Assembly: GCA_021234155.1 (NCBI GenBank)
Contig: JAJEKV010000040.1
Coordinates: forward strand, 11,861,072 to 11,925,071
Reading direction: 5' to 3'
Length of the DNA: 64,000 nt
Source: Isoetes taiwanensis
Taxonomy: Eukaryota > Streptophyta > Lycopodiopsida > Isoetales > Isoetaceae
Under the pieces are notes generated by a model. The model searched no databases. It saw only the letters and a list, made by a program, of their open reading frames with translations, and was not told the origin of the DNA. Shown here piece after piece: positions 37,151 through 49,559 of the stretch; position 1 is the first letter of the stretch; every line of letters begins with the position of its first letter. The position numbers were made by a program, and so were the translations under genes.

Positions 37151-37325
37151 ATTATGCACCACACACACAAAAAGAGGGCTTTTGTTGTGAGCCATCGGTT
37201 GTTGACCATTATGCACCACACGCACAAAAAGAGGGCTTTTGTTGTGAGCCATTGGTTGTTGACAATTATGCACCACACGCACAAAAAAAGGGCTTTTGTT
37301 GTGAGCCATTGGTTGTTGACCATTG
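37151..37325. repeat. 57-bp tandem repeat, three units
   Basis: Units start at 37151, 37208 and 37265 ('attatgcaccacac...'). The period is exactly 57 bp, so all frames stay in register; one plus frame would read HYAPHTQKEGFCCEP VVD three times. No start context or flanking exon supports translation. Confidence 0.9.
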
Positions 37326-37357
37326 GAAAAAAAAAGGCTAAAATCAATGGCTTAGAA

Positions 37358-37485
37358 ATGGTGCACTCTAGATGTACGCATTAGTACATCCATTTGAATA
37401 CATCACGAAATCATAGGAAAACCTTAGTGAAAAGCGTACAAAAACACAAAGAAAACCCCCTGTTATTATGCTACATATTTAGGCA
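37358..37485. repeat. Dispersed repeat family R1, copy 3 (partial)
   Basis: 'gcactctagatgtacgcattagta', 'aaatcataggaaaacc' and 'ccccctgttattatgctacatatt' match copies at 20340 and 25160. Here it lies inside CACTA element 2, just past its transposase stop codon. Confidence 0.75.
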
Positions 37486-37737
37486 CATTATTACTACAAC
37501 TTTTAAGCAATGTTATAATTAAGTTGTATTAACCTTTTCTCAAGACTTATGAAAAAATGTCATCAAATTTTGTATCTAGTATTTCAATGAAATTGTGTGG
37601 ATTGCTAAAATAGAGGTTCTAAAAGTGGAAATGACAATATAATTGTATCCATGCTAAAGAGATAACATTCAATACTAACACATAATTATCAATTAATATT
37701 TATCATAGCAGTAATAGTAATAGAATTAACATGTTAA

Positions 37738-40700
37738 TTAATCGTATGTAGACACATCAATTTGCTCCTTTAGATCATCCTCAATATCATCTATCTCATC
37801 ATCGTCTAGATATAAATGAAGAGCCAAACCTCTAATTGCTTCTGAATGGCCATGTGCATGTTCTGCGACTTCTTCATCTTCAATATAATCCTCATCATGA
37901 GTGCAGAGATGAATTGGCGAACTAAATGGAGATCGAAGCGCACAATTTGCTTCCATATCAACTTCATCTCTCATTGGAAGTGTCGTTGGTGATGCTAGAA
38001 GAACATGTTCATTAGCATCATCCTCAACAGGAATAAATCCACCTTCAAGATGACCTTCTATTGATTAAGTACCAACATCCTCTATGTTTAAAGAGCTTTC
38101 TGAAATTTCTCTTTCTTCAAATCTAAAAGCATCTTCTATATCATCTAGACTTGGCTCATCAACATCATCAGCAGTATCCGCAACACCTCCACCATCATTT
38201 ACATCATCATCACTGGAGAGCTCTTCCATATTATTTTCAATTACAGAAAGATCGATCACACTCCGAGCCCTTGATTGACAATGTATGACAATCCACCACT
38301 TTGTGTCATTAGGGTTCTCATGGATAAACATTTGCGCAACCTGACTTGGAAAAACAAAAGGTTCTTTCATCTCAGCCAATACCTTTGAGGAATCTACTTC
38401 TGGAAATTCTGATGGATGACTCCTAACTGTTCTGCCACGACCTCTATATACAACTTTGAACCATCGTGCCTTCAAGACATTTACATGAAAGCTACGATAA
38501 TCCAATTCAATGATATCTGTTAGGATGCCCATGTAATCAAGGTTACTTTCCAAAAGGTTGCGGTCCCTATTGCTAGACTGACTTTTCTGTTCAAATTGTG
38601 AGCTGATTCCTGAATCAAATGTGACCCTATGTTTATCAACCGTGTTGATGCAAAAATGTTGGCCATAAGCCCACATTGAAGTGTAGAATCGCGCCTAGAA
38701 CAAAATAACGATAATTAGGAATAATATTCTACAAAAGGAATGAAACTTAGCATCAAATATTTACCTTCCTACTACAACCAAGGGCAATCTCATAATCCTC
38801 ATCTCGAATGAACTTGGCCATGATCTCTGGCTTCATCCATATGAACCAACAACCATGTGCCATCCATAACATTTGGCAAAATAGATCGTCTTGACCTTCT
38901 CTGTGGATCTTCCTTAGCACTTTCAAACAAGTCCCTCCATGGTTGTAAACTCGCAGTATTATTAATCACAAATGTGCTTACAACAAGAAGCATTTCATCA
39001 CTCAGACTTCGTTCTACTCCATTACCCTGTAATACCTCTGATGTGATCTCTTCAGGTTCTTCTTTCTCCCATAATTTAGGGCCAACAGGATGACATGAGG
39101 TAGTGACATCATTTAGGTGGAACAATGTTTCCTGTACAAGATGCCCTTCTGCCATGCATCCCTCTGGTTTTACCATTTGACGGACAAAGCCCTTGAGCAC
39201 CTTCATATAGCGCTCTAGAAAAAACATCCATCTACTAGGAGCAGGTCCAGCCAACCTTATCTCATTGGGGATATGCAATAGCAGATGCACCTGTGAGTGT
39301 AACTGTAACGATCCTAGGCCCTAAGACTCCAGCATTGGTACTGCACATAAAGCATATATCTAATAGATTGGGATATATGTTGGGATATATGCATGGCATA
39401 TATCCAATATCCACATAAGCAAATCCACATAAGCAAAACTATAAAAAGGAAAATTTTAGAAGAGGGCTTTTGTGGTACGTGGGAATTTTTGCAAGAGAGG
39501 AGCACCAAATAAAATTTGAGTTGCAGAGGAGCCGGAGGAGGCTATCTGGAGGCAAGAGCTAGAATAGACGGCATCAAATCGTTCTTCCTTTTGAGGTGGG
39601 GTTTTAGAATTCAATTGAGGCTTACATAGGCTGCTAAGAATCAAATTGTGTATGATTTTGTAAGAGTTGTGATTGAGGGGTTTTCCATCAGAGTAAGCAG
39701 GAGGTGTCTTTGGATATGAGAAGTATTAGGATATGGCTTAAAGGAGGCCTGAGTTAATCCTAGCTGGAAGACTATGGGCTGCAGCAAAGGTTTTATTCTG
39801 CAACAGAATCGTCAAAGGTGGAACTGGATCTTCTTGAGACTCTTGGAAATGACCTGGAACACATCAATTTGGCCTGCTCAAGGGCCGAAATTGGAGAAGC
39901 AGTAGTTGTTTGGCTGAAAACAGTAACTACATCATTAACAATATTTTTCATTGCTAAGAATATACATGATTACATAATATTTTCTTAATAGTTACCTGTA
40001 GATCAAAATAGCTAGTGGGAAGTTCTTTTTCAATATCGCAAAGCAGCATAACCACTTCCTCCTCCATATTTGATATCTCAGACACTTCGATTTCTTTGGA
40101 AGAGACCCACCTTGCAAATTTACCCAATCGATATATAATGCTTCTTACTTGTGGAGTCAAAAAGTCTCCTATAACACATGGCAATATATGCTGAAAAGGA
40201 AAAAAACAAAGTATAACTACATATGTTGAAATATCAAATTTTCATAAAAAATAAGGTATAGGAATTAAAGTATACCTGAAGAAACTTGTGCCAATCATGG
40301 GACTTTAATCCAATAAGACTGCCTTTTTTTAGTGAATGCTTTACGCAAAGAGGCTCCATATCCAGTTGGTGTGCGTACCTTTGATATTCTTTTGTTCACT
40401 TCAACAACTTGTTTTTTCGCTAAAACCCATGCACCTTGTTTCCATGTGAGGGATTTCTTACATTTCTTCTCGATGGGCCAATATTTCTTTTTGATTTTTT
40501 GCTCTTTCAGATCCATCCTAGCAGCCAATGTTTCCTGTTCTCCTGTTATATGCTGCCAAAGAGAATGCGCGACATTTTTGAAGATGTGCATGGGATCAAG
40601 TAAATGCACCAACTCCAAGTAGTCCAATACTCCAACCTATAGAATATAGATAACCACTTCATTCCTGGCAGAAGATTTGCATTTGAATCTCCATAACTAG

Positions 40701-43700
40701 TCAAGTAATCCACATTGGGATTCATCTCCTTCCAAGCATCTAACCAATCCTTAGGTGTCCATCTCTTTGGCTTCGGGGTCTCATCAGATCCACGTGTAGG
40801 ATGACCCTCTGTCAAGTACTTTTTATGTCCAATATATATCTGTTTTTTCAGATGTCTTGACCTATATGATGTTAAGCTAGTCCCACAAGAAGGACATCCA
40901 GATGCACCACTTGTTTGCAGACCTACAATAAAACAAAAGATTAATTCAAATAATACCTATGGTTTATTATGATTTTGCACTACATAGTACATCATACCAG
41001 AAGCTTCCGTAAAACCTGGATAATCATGAAGAGTAAAGCATAACATCCCATGGAACGTAAAGTCATGTGAAGTTTTAGAAATGTCATACATATGCACTCC
41101 CTTCCACAAAACCTCAAGTTCATCCACCAAAGGTTCTAAGTAGACGTCCATATTTTTTACTTTATATTTCCCTGTAATATCCAATTCCATACTTAATATA
41201 AGCAATAGAAATTAAGTTTTATATACACATGCATACCTAGAATAATCAAAGTCAACATGATCATCCATGATGGGATGTTATAATTTATAACTGCAACAAG
41301 CCACACAGTATGAGAGGATGACCTAGATCCCCATGGACAAAGACCATCAATCCCCAGACCAAGTCTAATGTTGCGTGGCTCCAAGGCAAACATGGGCCAC
41401 TTTTTTTTTTTTTTTTGATGAACGTGGACCTTTATTACTCAAAAGAATACAAAGAGTACATGGGGGACTCAAAACCCAGTGGAGAAGATATCCACTAGAG
41501 CAACACTACCCACCACATACATAACATAGAAAAGCAACCATCATTCAATTAAATTGGGATTATGTCTGGTCCAAAATCGCGCCGAATAGGCTTATTATAG
41601 GCCATTTTAGCTATATAACCATGTGTTGAATTTGATGAAACTTGTAAAATATGATGGAATTTAACCTAAAAATTTTATGTTTTGGCAACATAAAAACCTA
41701 AAAAATTGCATATTTTAAACACAATTATCCGCAACCGCGAAATTTGTAGAGTAAAATAACAAGTATATTTGAATAACTAACTGCAAGAAAGTCCTTATTT
41801 TCGAAATGAAAATCGCGCCTGGCGCGATTTTGTGGACATAAACATACTACATTTATGCAGATTCAACTCAAATATTTATACAAACAATAAAATTTATGTC
41901 CTACAAAATGGTCAAAACAGACGATTTTACAAACGTGAAGAGTCTTTATAATGCTCCTGATGCGATTTTATCCTGCCCAAAATACTTAAAATGTCCTACA
42001 AAATAGTTAAAAAAAACCAGCTTTTAGAGAAAAATAATAACAAAAACATCCTACAAAAGCAGTTAAAAGAACAACTTTTATGGAAAAAGTAAATACAAAA
42101 TCGCTACCGGGCGCGATTTAACAAGGACAATCACTCTCAAATGTCCTTAAAATGTCCAAAATGACAAAAAATAAGGAATAGGCTAACCTCAAATCGCGCC
42201 CAAAGCATTTTCACTTTTTTTTTTTTTTTTTTTTTTTTTTCAGTCTGGCACTCACCTCAAATCGCGCGCCGGTAGCGATTTCAACTATGGGCTCTTCACA
42301 AAACCCTGCAACATCACGAAATTGAGCAAATTTTAATCCTGCAACATCACGAAATTGAGCAAATTTCCTGCTTTGATCTTGAAATTAGCAGCTGTAACAC
42401 TTCAAAGTAGGTCGGATTTGACAGTTAGATCATGCCCAACCCCAAAGCCCCTTCAATAATTGTGATTTTGAGCATTTTTGGGCTGATTCAACATCAGAAT
42501 TTGTATTGCAGCAAGCAACTGTGAATCAAGTCAAAATTACAAGGGCTTCTCTCCAGCAATCTGGACTATTACCATCCTGCCGAGTCTACCTAGCAATAAC
42601 AGAGTAATATCTAGAAGAGATAACAGATGAGATATTGGTAGTATACCTAGCAGTATCCAGAAGAGATAACAGAGTATTGTATTGTTGCGTCTGGGCTGTG
42701 CTCCAAGTGCTTCATCCACCAGTGTTCCATCCGCCAGTGCTCCAAGCGCTCCAAGCGCTCCATCGATGTGGAAAAGCTCGATGGAAAACCCTGTGGAAAA
42801 GCTCGACGTGGAAAGCCTGTGGAAAACCTACCCGATATGGTAAAAGAGGCGTGGACCTCTTTGTTGAGAAACGAAGAAACACAAAATAAAAAACTGAAGG
42901 CGGAGCAACTAAAAGCGAAGAGGGAGTAAAAGCAAAGGGACGGGCGGGAATTTAGAGGAGGGAAAAAAATAAGGAGAGGGAGCAAAAGAATAGGAGACGA
43001 AAAAAAGGGGGGAAAACGGACGGGCGGGAATCTGAAAATTGAAAATTGAAAACGAAAACAAGAAAGGCGGATGGAGAGAAAAAACAAAAAAATGGCGGAC
43101 GGGGAATAAAAAACAAAAAAAACGCGGACGGAAAAAAAGTACCAAAATTAAGACATATTCTCAATTTTTTTGAATGATGGTTAAGCAGAGAATACAGATC
43201 ACCATGAGCACAACTGTTTGCTATGAGTAGGTGTGAATCTGAAGATATTGCTCCCAAATGACACTTTTGATGTCATCCTTCAAGGAAGAACATTTGTACG
43301 CCTTCACAATGCGACTACAGGCATCGCTAAAGCCCCATCTGCAGGGGTTCTCATCTTTCCATCCCTACTACGATGTCGCGCATGATAATCCATAAAATCT
43401 GATAGCGTTGGCGATCGAAAAATATGCCGAAGCCGAGGGATTATAGGCATATGACGTAATACCTTTCTTGCCACTTTTGTCTTTCTGCCTTCCTCATAGC
43501 GTGCTTCCTTACACTTTGGACATGATTGATCATTTGCATAGTCTTTGTGAAATAGAACACAATCATTAACACATGCATGCACGATGTTATACTCTAGTCC
43601 AAATGAACACAATAACTCCCTAGCCTCCCTCCTAGATTTTGGGAGACAATGCCCATCTGGCAATATTTTATCAAGTAAACTACAAAAAAAAAGAAATTAT

Positions 43701-44618
43701 TAAGCATAAATACATTAGACTTTAACATTCCAATGAGTTGCACTTACATACCTGAAAAGTTCAGAGACACTGTTGTTGCTCCAACCAACTTTATGTTGGA
43801 GATTTAGAATAAGTATACAAGTGGCAAGGCGAGAAACACGAGCATTTGGGAATAATGGCGTGCTTGCCTCATCCTGGAGATATGTTGCCTTTTCCCTATA
43901 CGAGTTCTCATCTACATCGCTAGCATGTGCACCACCATTATTTTCGCTATCATTTGCTTGTTCATTTATTGGAAAGAAATTTTTGATGGTATCATGAATC
44001 ACATCCTCACCAATGAATGCGTCATGTGAGCCAGATGCTTCATCTGGGGACTACATGGACCAAATAGAATAGAATAAAAGAAAAGAAAAGAAATGGGGTC
44101 TACTTTAAAAAAAAAATAAAAAATAAAATTGTTGAAGGACGCCAGACTTTATTCAATCAAAGAGTCAAATACAAGTATAAATGCAGAGACAGGAATAAAA
44201 TCTCAGCGGATAAGCGGAGACCCACCGAGTGAAGCAACCTGCCTAAGCATAAGAGTGCACATCCAAAAACTCCTCAAAAATCAATCGCCTCTGGCGAGGG
44301 GCAAGTGAAGAACAATGATACGACTTTACAATGTAACCTTGAGCTTCTTGGAGAACACGATTATCTGCCACATCCAGACCTTTGAAGATTACCAATCTTC
44401 GTCTTTTCCAAATAGTCCAAAGCAACCATCCTGCTGCTAGGTGAAAAGCCTGGTCTACTTTATTCTTATTTTATGCTAGAAATAATGATTTTAGGAACAA
44501 ACTTACATCATTTTCATCATGTTGGGGATCATATCCTTCATCAGGTTGACTTGGCTGGCTCTGCCAGAGGCCAAACCTTACTTCATGTTCTTGACGAATG
44601 CGATACGAACGAGTAGTC
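37738..44618 (-). CDS. CACTA TNP2-type transposase (multi-exon)
   Basis: The transposase of an En/Spm element. Exon blocks in order: 44511-44618 (IRQEHEVRFGLWQSQPSQPD); ~43715-44044 (KVGWSNNSVSELFR); ~43304-43680 (LPKSRREARELLCSFGLEYN, HACVNDCVLFHKDY, CPKCKEARYEEG, IPRLRHIFRSP); ~41193-41400 (PRNIRLGLGIDGLCPWG, YNIPSWMIM); ~40957-41190 (MDVYLEPLVDELEVLWKGV); ~40640-40920; ~40270-40627 (LLDPMHIFKNVAHSLW, LIGLKSHDWHKFLQ); ~39997-40190 (CDIEKELPTSYFDLQ); ~38770-39295, DUF4218-like (VHLLLHIPNEI, MKVLKGFVRQMVKPEG); 37738-38694, DUF4216-like with an acidic C-terminus. In the last block TAA at 38065-38067 interrupts a frame that continues to 37738. Long gaps at 39.30-39.99 and 41.40-43.30 kb hold insertions or introns. 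Confidence 0.88.
41401..41545 (-). mobile_element. L1-type retroposon 3' end with poly(A)
   Basis: On the minus strand: 'gagtaataaaggtccacgttcatc' followed by ~17 A (41401-41417), i.e. a poly(A) signal and tail. It directly abuts the CACTA exon that begins WPMFALEP. Its 5' limit is unclear. Confidence 0.65.
41574..42275. repeat. GC palindrome cluster in the CACTA gene gap
   Basis: Short palindromes of the AAATCGCGCCWGGCGCGATTT type: a perfect 21-bp one at 41810-41830 and variants at about 42104 and 42250 (with an inserted 'ta' or 'gt'), plus half-sites at 41574 and 42190. The background is AT-rich and non-coding. Confidence 0.85.
42214..42240. repeat. Poly(T) run
   Basis: About 26 consecutive T between two palindrome half-sites. 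It could be a minus-strand retroposon tail. Confidence 0.8.
42300..43300. other. Low-complexity stretch within CACTA element 2
   Basis: Contains short duplications ('cctgcaacatcacgaaattgagcaaatttt' twice at ~42303-42370; 'ccagtgctcc' / 'ccaagcgctcc' around 42720) and a purine-rich block (42890-43140) whose complement gives long Phe/Pro/Ser-rich frames with no family match. No gene is supported. Confidence 0.5.
44100..44480 (-). mobile_element. L1-type LINE 3' fragment
   Basis: The minus ORF 44243-44425 ends an RT-associated domain: LWTIWKRRRLVIFKG is the typical C-terminal 'LW.IWK.RN..IF' block of plant L1. It is followed by AATAAAG and a T/A-rich end near 44104. It is inserted in the intron between the first two visible CACTA transposase exons. 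Confidence 0.7.
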
Positions 44619-44619
44619 T

Positions 44620-46630
44620 TATTTCCTATTTAATTATTCAAATTTTTTTGGTCAATTCTTATTTCCTATTTAATTATTCAAATGTTTTTCTTTTTCCTTC
44701 CAATCTTGTTCTCAAATCACCTGTCTATAAGTCCATCAGTCCCACTGTGTTGTTTATAAATCATAAGCTCTGGTGTGCATCGTCGCTAGTTGGCAATTCA
44801 TTTTTTCTCAACAAAATATCTTTAACTTAACATAAAACCTTAATTGGTAGTGTGAAACACGCATAATTAATGCTAATCTAACTTAGCCCTCTAACCGCTA
44901 GTGTGAATCACCAACTAAAGTTTTAATTTAGTTTTTCAAATCTAACTGAATGGACATGATGGAAATTTAAAATTTATGTCTCGAGAAGTTAGTCCTATGG
45001 GAAACCATAATTTTCTTTTTGTTAGGTTAACCGAATAGTTAAGCTAACTGAACCTAATGGCGAGTGAGAAACGGTCCAAAGGCTATGAACTCCCCTCTCT
45101 CTCCCTCCCTCCCTCCCTCCCCCCTCTCTCTCTCTCTCTCTCTCTTTGTGCTTTTTTTTTCCATTTGATCTAATTTTTCCCAAATAGGGTAAATTATAAC
45201 GAAGGCATTATTATCTGTGCTAAACCAGAATGCCGCAGAGACTTGGCTATGACAGCAGAGAATAGAGCTCACTAGAATACCCCATCTCCTCCCCCCCTCC
45301 CATTTTTTATTTTTTAATTTCCCCTACAATCTATATTTTTCCGAATGACGCAGGAATCTCTACAAATATTTGAAAAGGATCTTGCCTATCTACACATATG
45401 TAAGTTAGTTTGCTTGATTCTCTCTATCTTTCTTACGTGTCGCCACAAAAAGAGTTGTTTCGAAAAATAAATGGTTTTTTTCTCTCTCTCTTTCCCAAAA
45501 AAAAACTAGTGGTGTAGCTATGCGGTCTGCATCTGGTCCAGAACCTTCAAGCAGAGGGAATGTCACCTGCTCTTCTCAGTGTCAAAATGTTCCATGGATC
45601 GTTATTTCCCCGCTGCTTCATTTCCTATAGAAGCATAGATCAAACACCTCCCATGCATGTTTCCAAGCGTGCTACTGGTGATCTGTCGTCAATGGAGAAT
45701 GATGCAAAGAAATGCAATGTTGGTATTGACAAATCAAGGAAATCGCCTAGTTGCACAATGGCTGATAATGGGTGGCCGTATATAACACCAAAAAAGGCCG
45801 AATATACCACATCTCGGGCTCTAAAACAGATATGATTTATAGATTGTCTAGTCTACGGAATATAATGTACGTAATACTTCATTGGAAATTTATCTCTCAT
45901 TCCTAGTTTGCATAATAAGTTAGCTTATTGCTTTTAAAAGCTTGTTGGGTATCTAGGACTTGTTTTGCAATGCAAAAAAAGAGGGGATGGGGATCCAGAA
46001 TGCATCTAAATAATAAATTCAAGCACAGACACAGAGAGCGCTTTACAGTATCTCAGCAATCAGAGCCATCCACTGAGACAAAGGAACTTTTGTTTAAATC
46101 TGGATTGCTCGTGACAGTGCTGCTGGGCAATAATTAGCTTAGAAATGGACCATCCCATATCTATTGTTTTTTCACCTAAATCCACCTCCATAGGAGCAAC
46201 TGTGTCAAGCCCAATTTGCAGTGGTATGAAGATGTTTAAAACATAAGTATTCGTGTAATGAGGTCCTTGCTTGCTATAGTGACACAAAGTAAGTATTCGT
46301 GCAATGGGGTCCGCTTTTTAGGTAATATTTTTATGGTTTTGTGTATTTAATTCCTTTTTTTTTTTTTTGAGGGTAGGAGTGTAACCATCATTCAATTAAA
46401 TTGGGATTATGTCTTAATTTTGGGATAAATTTTATATTGCACTTTTTTAGTAACTTTGTTAAATTCACTTTTTTAGTAACTTTGTTGCCCTTAGACTAGA
46501 ATAGACGTTAACATATAATCACACACGGGAATATAAATTCACACCTTAACTTCAAATTACAAAATCATATATCATGGAACTCAAGTAGTACACAACTTTT
46601 ATTAACTGTAGAAAAGATACATAGTAACTG
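44620..46630. other. Region between CACTA 2 and the DUF7869 gene
   Basis: AT-rich. Holds a CT microsatellite (45095-45145) and an unrecognised plus ORF at 45560-45835 (91 aa) without family match. A ~28-bp phrase at 46385 (ccatcattcaattaaattgggattatgtct) also occurs at ~41537, so a small dispersed element is possible. The missing 5' CACTA terminus should lie here, but I could not see it. Confidence 0.4.
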
Positions 46631-46634
46631 TTTT

Positions 46635-49525
46635 TCATTTTTCCACTAGCATCCCCAAGGATATGAGAACCTTATTCCTTACATCCTGAGGTATTGTAAC
46701 TCTCATTTGTTTTACTAGGAATAGTTTTGGAGTCCACGAGTACAATACGGTTTCAATGTCTAGCCAAAGATCGGGATCACTTGGATTTCTCCTCCACCTC
46801 TTTGTCCAACAATCTGAATATCTTTCTTTATCGGTGACATTACTCAACCGATGTAATTGGACACCACCATTCCCGCCGCACCTTATTGAAGTTAACATCA
46901 CTTTCTTCTTTGCAAATATCCGAGATAGTGTATCCCAACCCACCTTTGGATAGGTCTCTAGATCTCTTTGGTTTTACTACTACAAATTGGTGGCACTCCA
47001 CGTCAGTAGAAGGTTCATAACAATCCATGCCTAAATATTTTGGCCTATCCTTCTTAGGACCAACATAGTGTTTATCAGATTGAGGAGGAGCATATGCCTT
47101 CACAATGCTACTAATGGTACCATCATCTTCATTCAAGACCGACTAATGTTTTCCACTTACTTTTAGGGAACCACCCTTCTAGCAGCTCTTCTGAGGATGT
47201 GTCTACCTCATCCAACAAGTTGATCACCTTCTTCCAATAATCTATCAATGCACGATTAGTGTCATCTGAATTAGTTTGCCAATGCTTGATGTAGTCATTG
47301 ATGCCATCCTTAGTCAAGCCCAATTGCTTGACTTCTTGATTGGTTTTAGAGCTTTTGGTTAACCAGAGGTATCATAGGCTTGCCATTTGCATCCCGCGCC
47401 AAATTTCTGCCCCACCTCTCCACATCTCCTCTGAAGGTCTCATTTTCCATTGCATGATTGGAATCCCTTCTCTCACCCAAAAAGTGAATTGAAGAGGTCT
47501 AGAATGACCTTCCATGTCGAGAGCATAACCATCCACAAAACTCTTCCAATCAGGCACTTCTTCTATGATAGATCCTATAGAAGATGGATTTGTACATCCA
47601 TGAAATATTTCCAATAGCCTTGGGAAAGTTGGTAATCTGTCTTTGTCTCAATACATGACTATATTTTCCAAACAATGCATCCACATCCTCATGAGTATGT
47701 CCGGGCATTAGGAACCCCAAATTCACTCTTTCAAAAATACCCACAATTTGTTAAGTAGGATAGGAAAGAAAACATCCACTGTTCTTATTTTGACCAGCAC
47801 AATTATCTAGTTGCAAGAGGAGCTTTTAGGGGCAGATCTCGAGGTTTAGCACGAGATGTTGAAGCTCCAACATGTTCATTAGGTCCATTCCTCCTAAATC
47901 TTGCCTTGCTAAACTTTTCAATACTATTAGGGGTTCCATCCAACAATGCACTATGTAGTGCATGGCTAGTCAGAGGATCCTGAGGGTGACCATTGTAACC
48001 CTTCTCATAGTTTCTTAAACACCTCATGATACTCCCAATGTGAAAATCTGGACCATCACTCCACAACTCTAAAACTGAAATGGCCATAATAGGTCTGAGA
48101 CTGCCCATGCAATATTGCCCCAGTCATTGAAATCTGCAAAGGGTATGATCTTCCACATGACTTAGGAATGTACTTGAATTGTGGAAGACAAGTCTTCTGT
48201 TGGTCCATTTTATCATGTATAATACATAGATAGTTATTAGGTTCCATTGCAGATAAGGTCCTCCACATCCAATAAGTTGATCTACATGATAGTTGATCCG
48301 TCATATGGTCCTTCATATGTTCCCTTATCTTTGCCCTTAGACTTGGTTGCACGGTCTTATCTAGTGTCTCCTTCAGCTTAGCACATAAATTGCACTTGGC
48401 AAAGTTGTTTGAAGTTGCTATGGTCACATGCTTGAAATGCTTATTCCATAGCCTACTAAAACTGGGCTGGGATATAGAGGCCACTCCAAGTTCCCGAAGC
48501 AATGCATTTATTTCCTCTAATATGCTCTTTTGGGTACAATGGGATGGCAATCTCTTTTCAACAATAACTCTACCCCTGTTCATCCTTCTTACTCTTATGT
48601 GGCATGTTTTTTGCATTGAAATCCACATATCTTTTAAATATTTCCTTTGCGGCTATAGTTCTTGAGGTAGGCCTTACCGGGCCGGTGTTCCCATGCAATG
48701 CAATTTTACTACCATTTCATGTGTCTCTTTTTGCCGGTTGTGCCAAGAAGAGGTTGGAATTCCATGTATAGCCATCCATGCTTTTGAACATATCCACTTT
48801 CCATTCAATGGGAATCTTTTCTTCTTTGATCTTTCATCCCGAATTGCATAGCCAAATATGGTGTACATGAAATTCCTCCTGCTATCACACTTATGTTCCC
48901 GATATGTAGCTCTTTGCTGCCACCATCTCCTCTATTGTGAACATTCTAATCTGGGAGGCCCAACAACATTCACTTCCTCTAACCTTCATCAAGGCTTGAG
49001 GAGAACAATCATAATCGACTTGCATCTTTTGGTGGGATAATGTTTGAAAGTTGGAAGTGGCCTCTTGCTACACTGTGTGAACATTATTGACAATGGTTCT
49101 ACATCTATAGGAAACGTGTAGTTCCCCTCCAGTTGAATGTTGTCCCTAGGCCATGCAACAATAGTTGGAACCTCTAGTTGCTTCACACAAGCAAGGCATT
49201 CTTGTTTGCCTGAACCCTTTTCCTTCCAATTGTCATATAATTTTGAGATTGCCACACCTAACCTGTCCTCCCCTAATCTTTCATCATTCACTGCATTGAT
49301 AGGATCTGCTAGAACAATAATCCCTTCTCCTACTGCCTCTCTGTTGCATGCATGCAGGATCTTGACCTTTTTGTTTTTCCAATCGACCCGAGTATAAAGT
49401 ACAATTTCCTTTCCTTTGGCATCATCCTTTTCATTTGAGGTCTTTTCCTTTCCTTTGCCATCATCTTTGTCATCCTTGCCTTGATCACCATCATTGGGGG
49501 CCTTGGGGGATTTAGCATTTTGCAT
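46635..49525 (-). CDS. DUF7869-type transposon protein (frames interrupted)
   Basis: A long minus-strand coding region read in several blocks. First a Lys/Asp-rich N-terminus (DKDDGKGKEKTSNEKDD, 49525-48989). Then a middle region with ILEEINALLRELGVASISQP, a CNLCAKLKETL zinc-like motif and HDKMDQQKT (~48200). Then LDNCAGQNKN (~47785-47815) and PGHTHEDVDALFGKYS (~47662-47708). A C-terminal region follows (VECHQFVVVKPKRSRDL, WLDIETVLYSWTP) and stops at 46635. LDN...NKN and GHTHEDVD are hallmarks of DUF7869 proteins, found widely in eukaryotic repeats. The D (HDK), D (LDN) and E/D (HEDVD) would fit an RNase H-fold transposase triad; that is inference. There are few but clear frame breaks, so the gene is probably decayed. 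Confidence 0.7.
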
Positions 49526-49559
49526 GCCATTGACCTAAAATGCATAAAAACCTATAGTA

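Larger units (their letters stand above)
35636..44700 (-). mobile_element. CACTA (En/Spm) element 2
   Basis: The 3' terminus near 35636 reads ACTACAAGAGGA, a one-base variant of CACTACAAGA. About 240 bp follow, filled with GTGTCAA / TTGACAC subterminal motifs. A TNP2-type transposase gene occupies 37738-44618 on the minus strand. The 5' terminus was not found between 44.7 and 46.5 kb. Nested inside are MITE copy 3, two L1 tails and a cluster of GC palindromes. Confidence 0.8.

Noticed and set aside
42647-43087. 146-aa minus ORF rich in Phe, Pro and Ser
   Set aside because: It results from a purine-rich low-complexity strand and has no family features.
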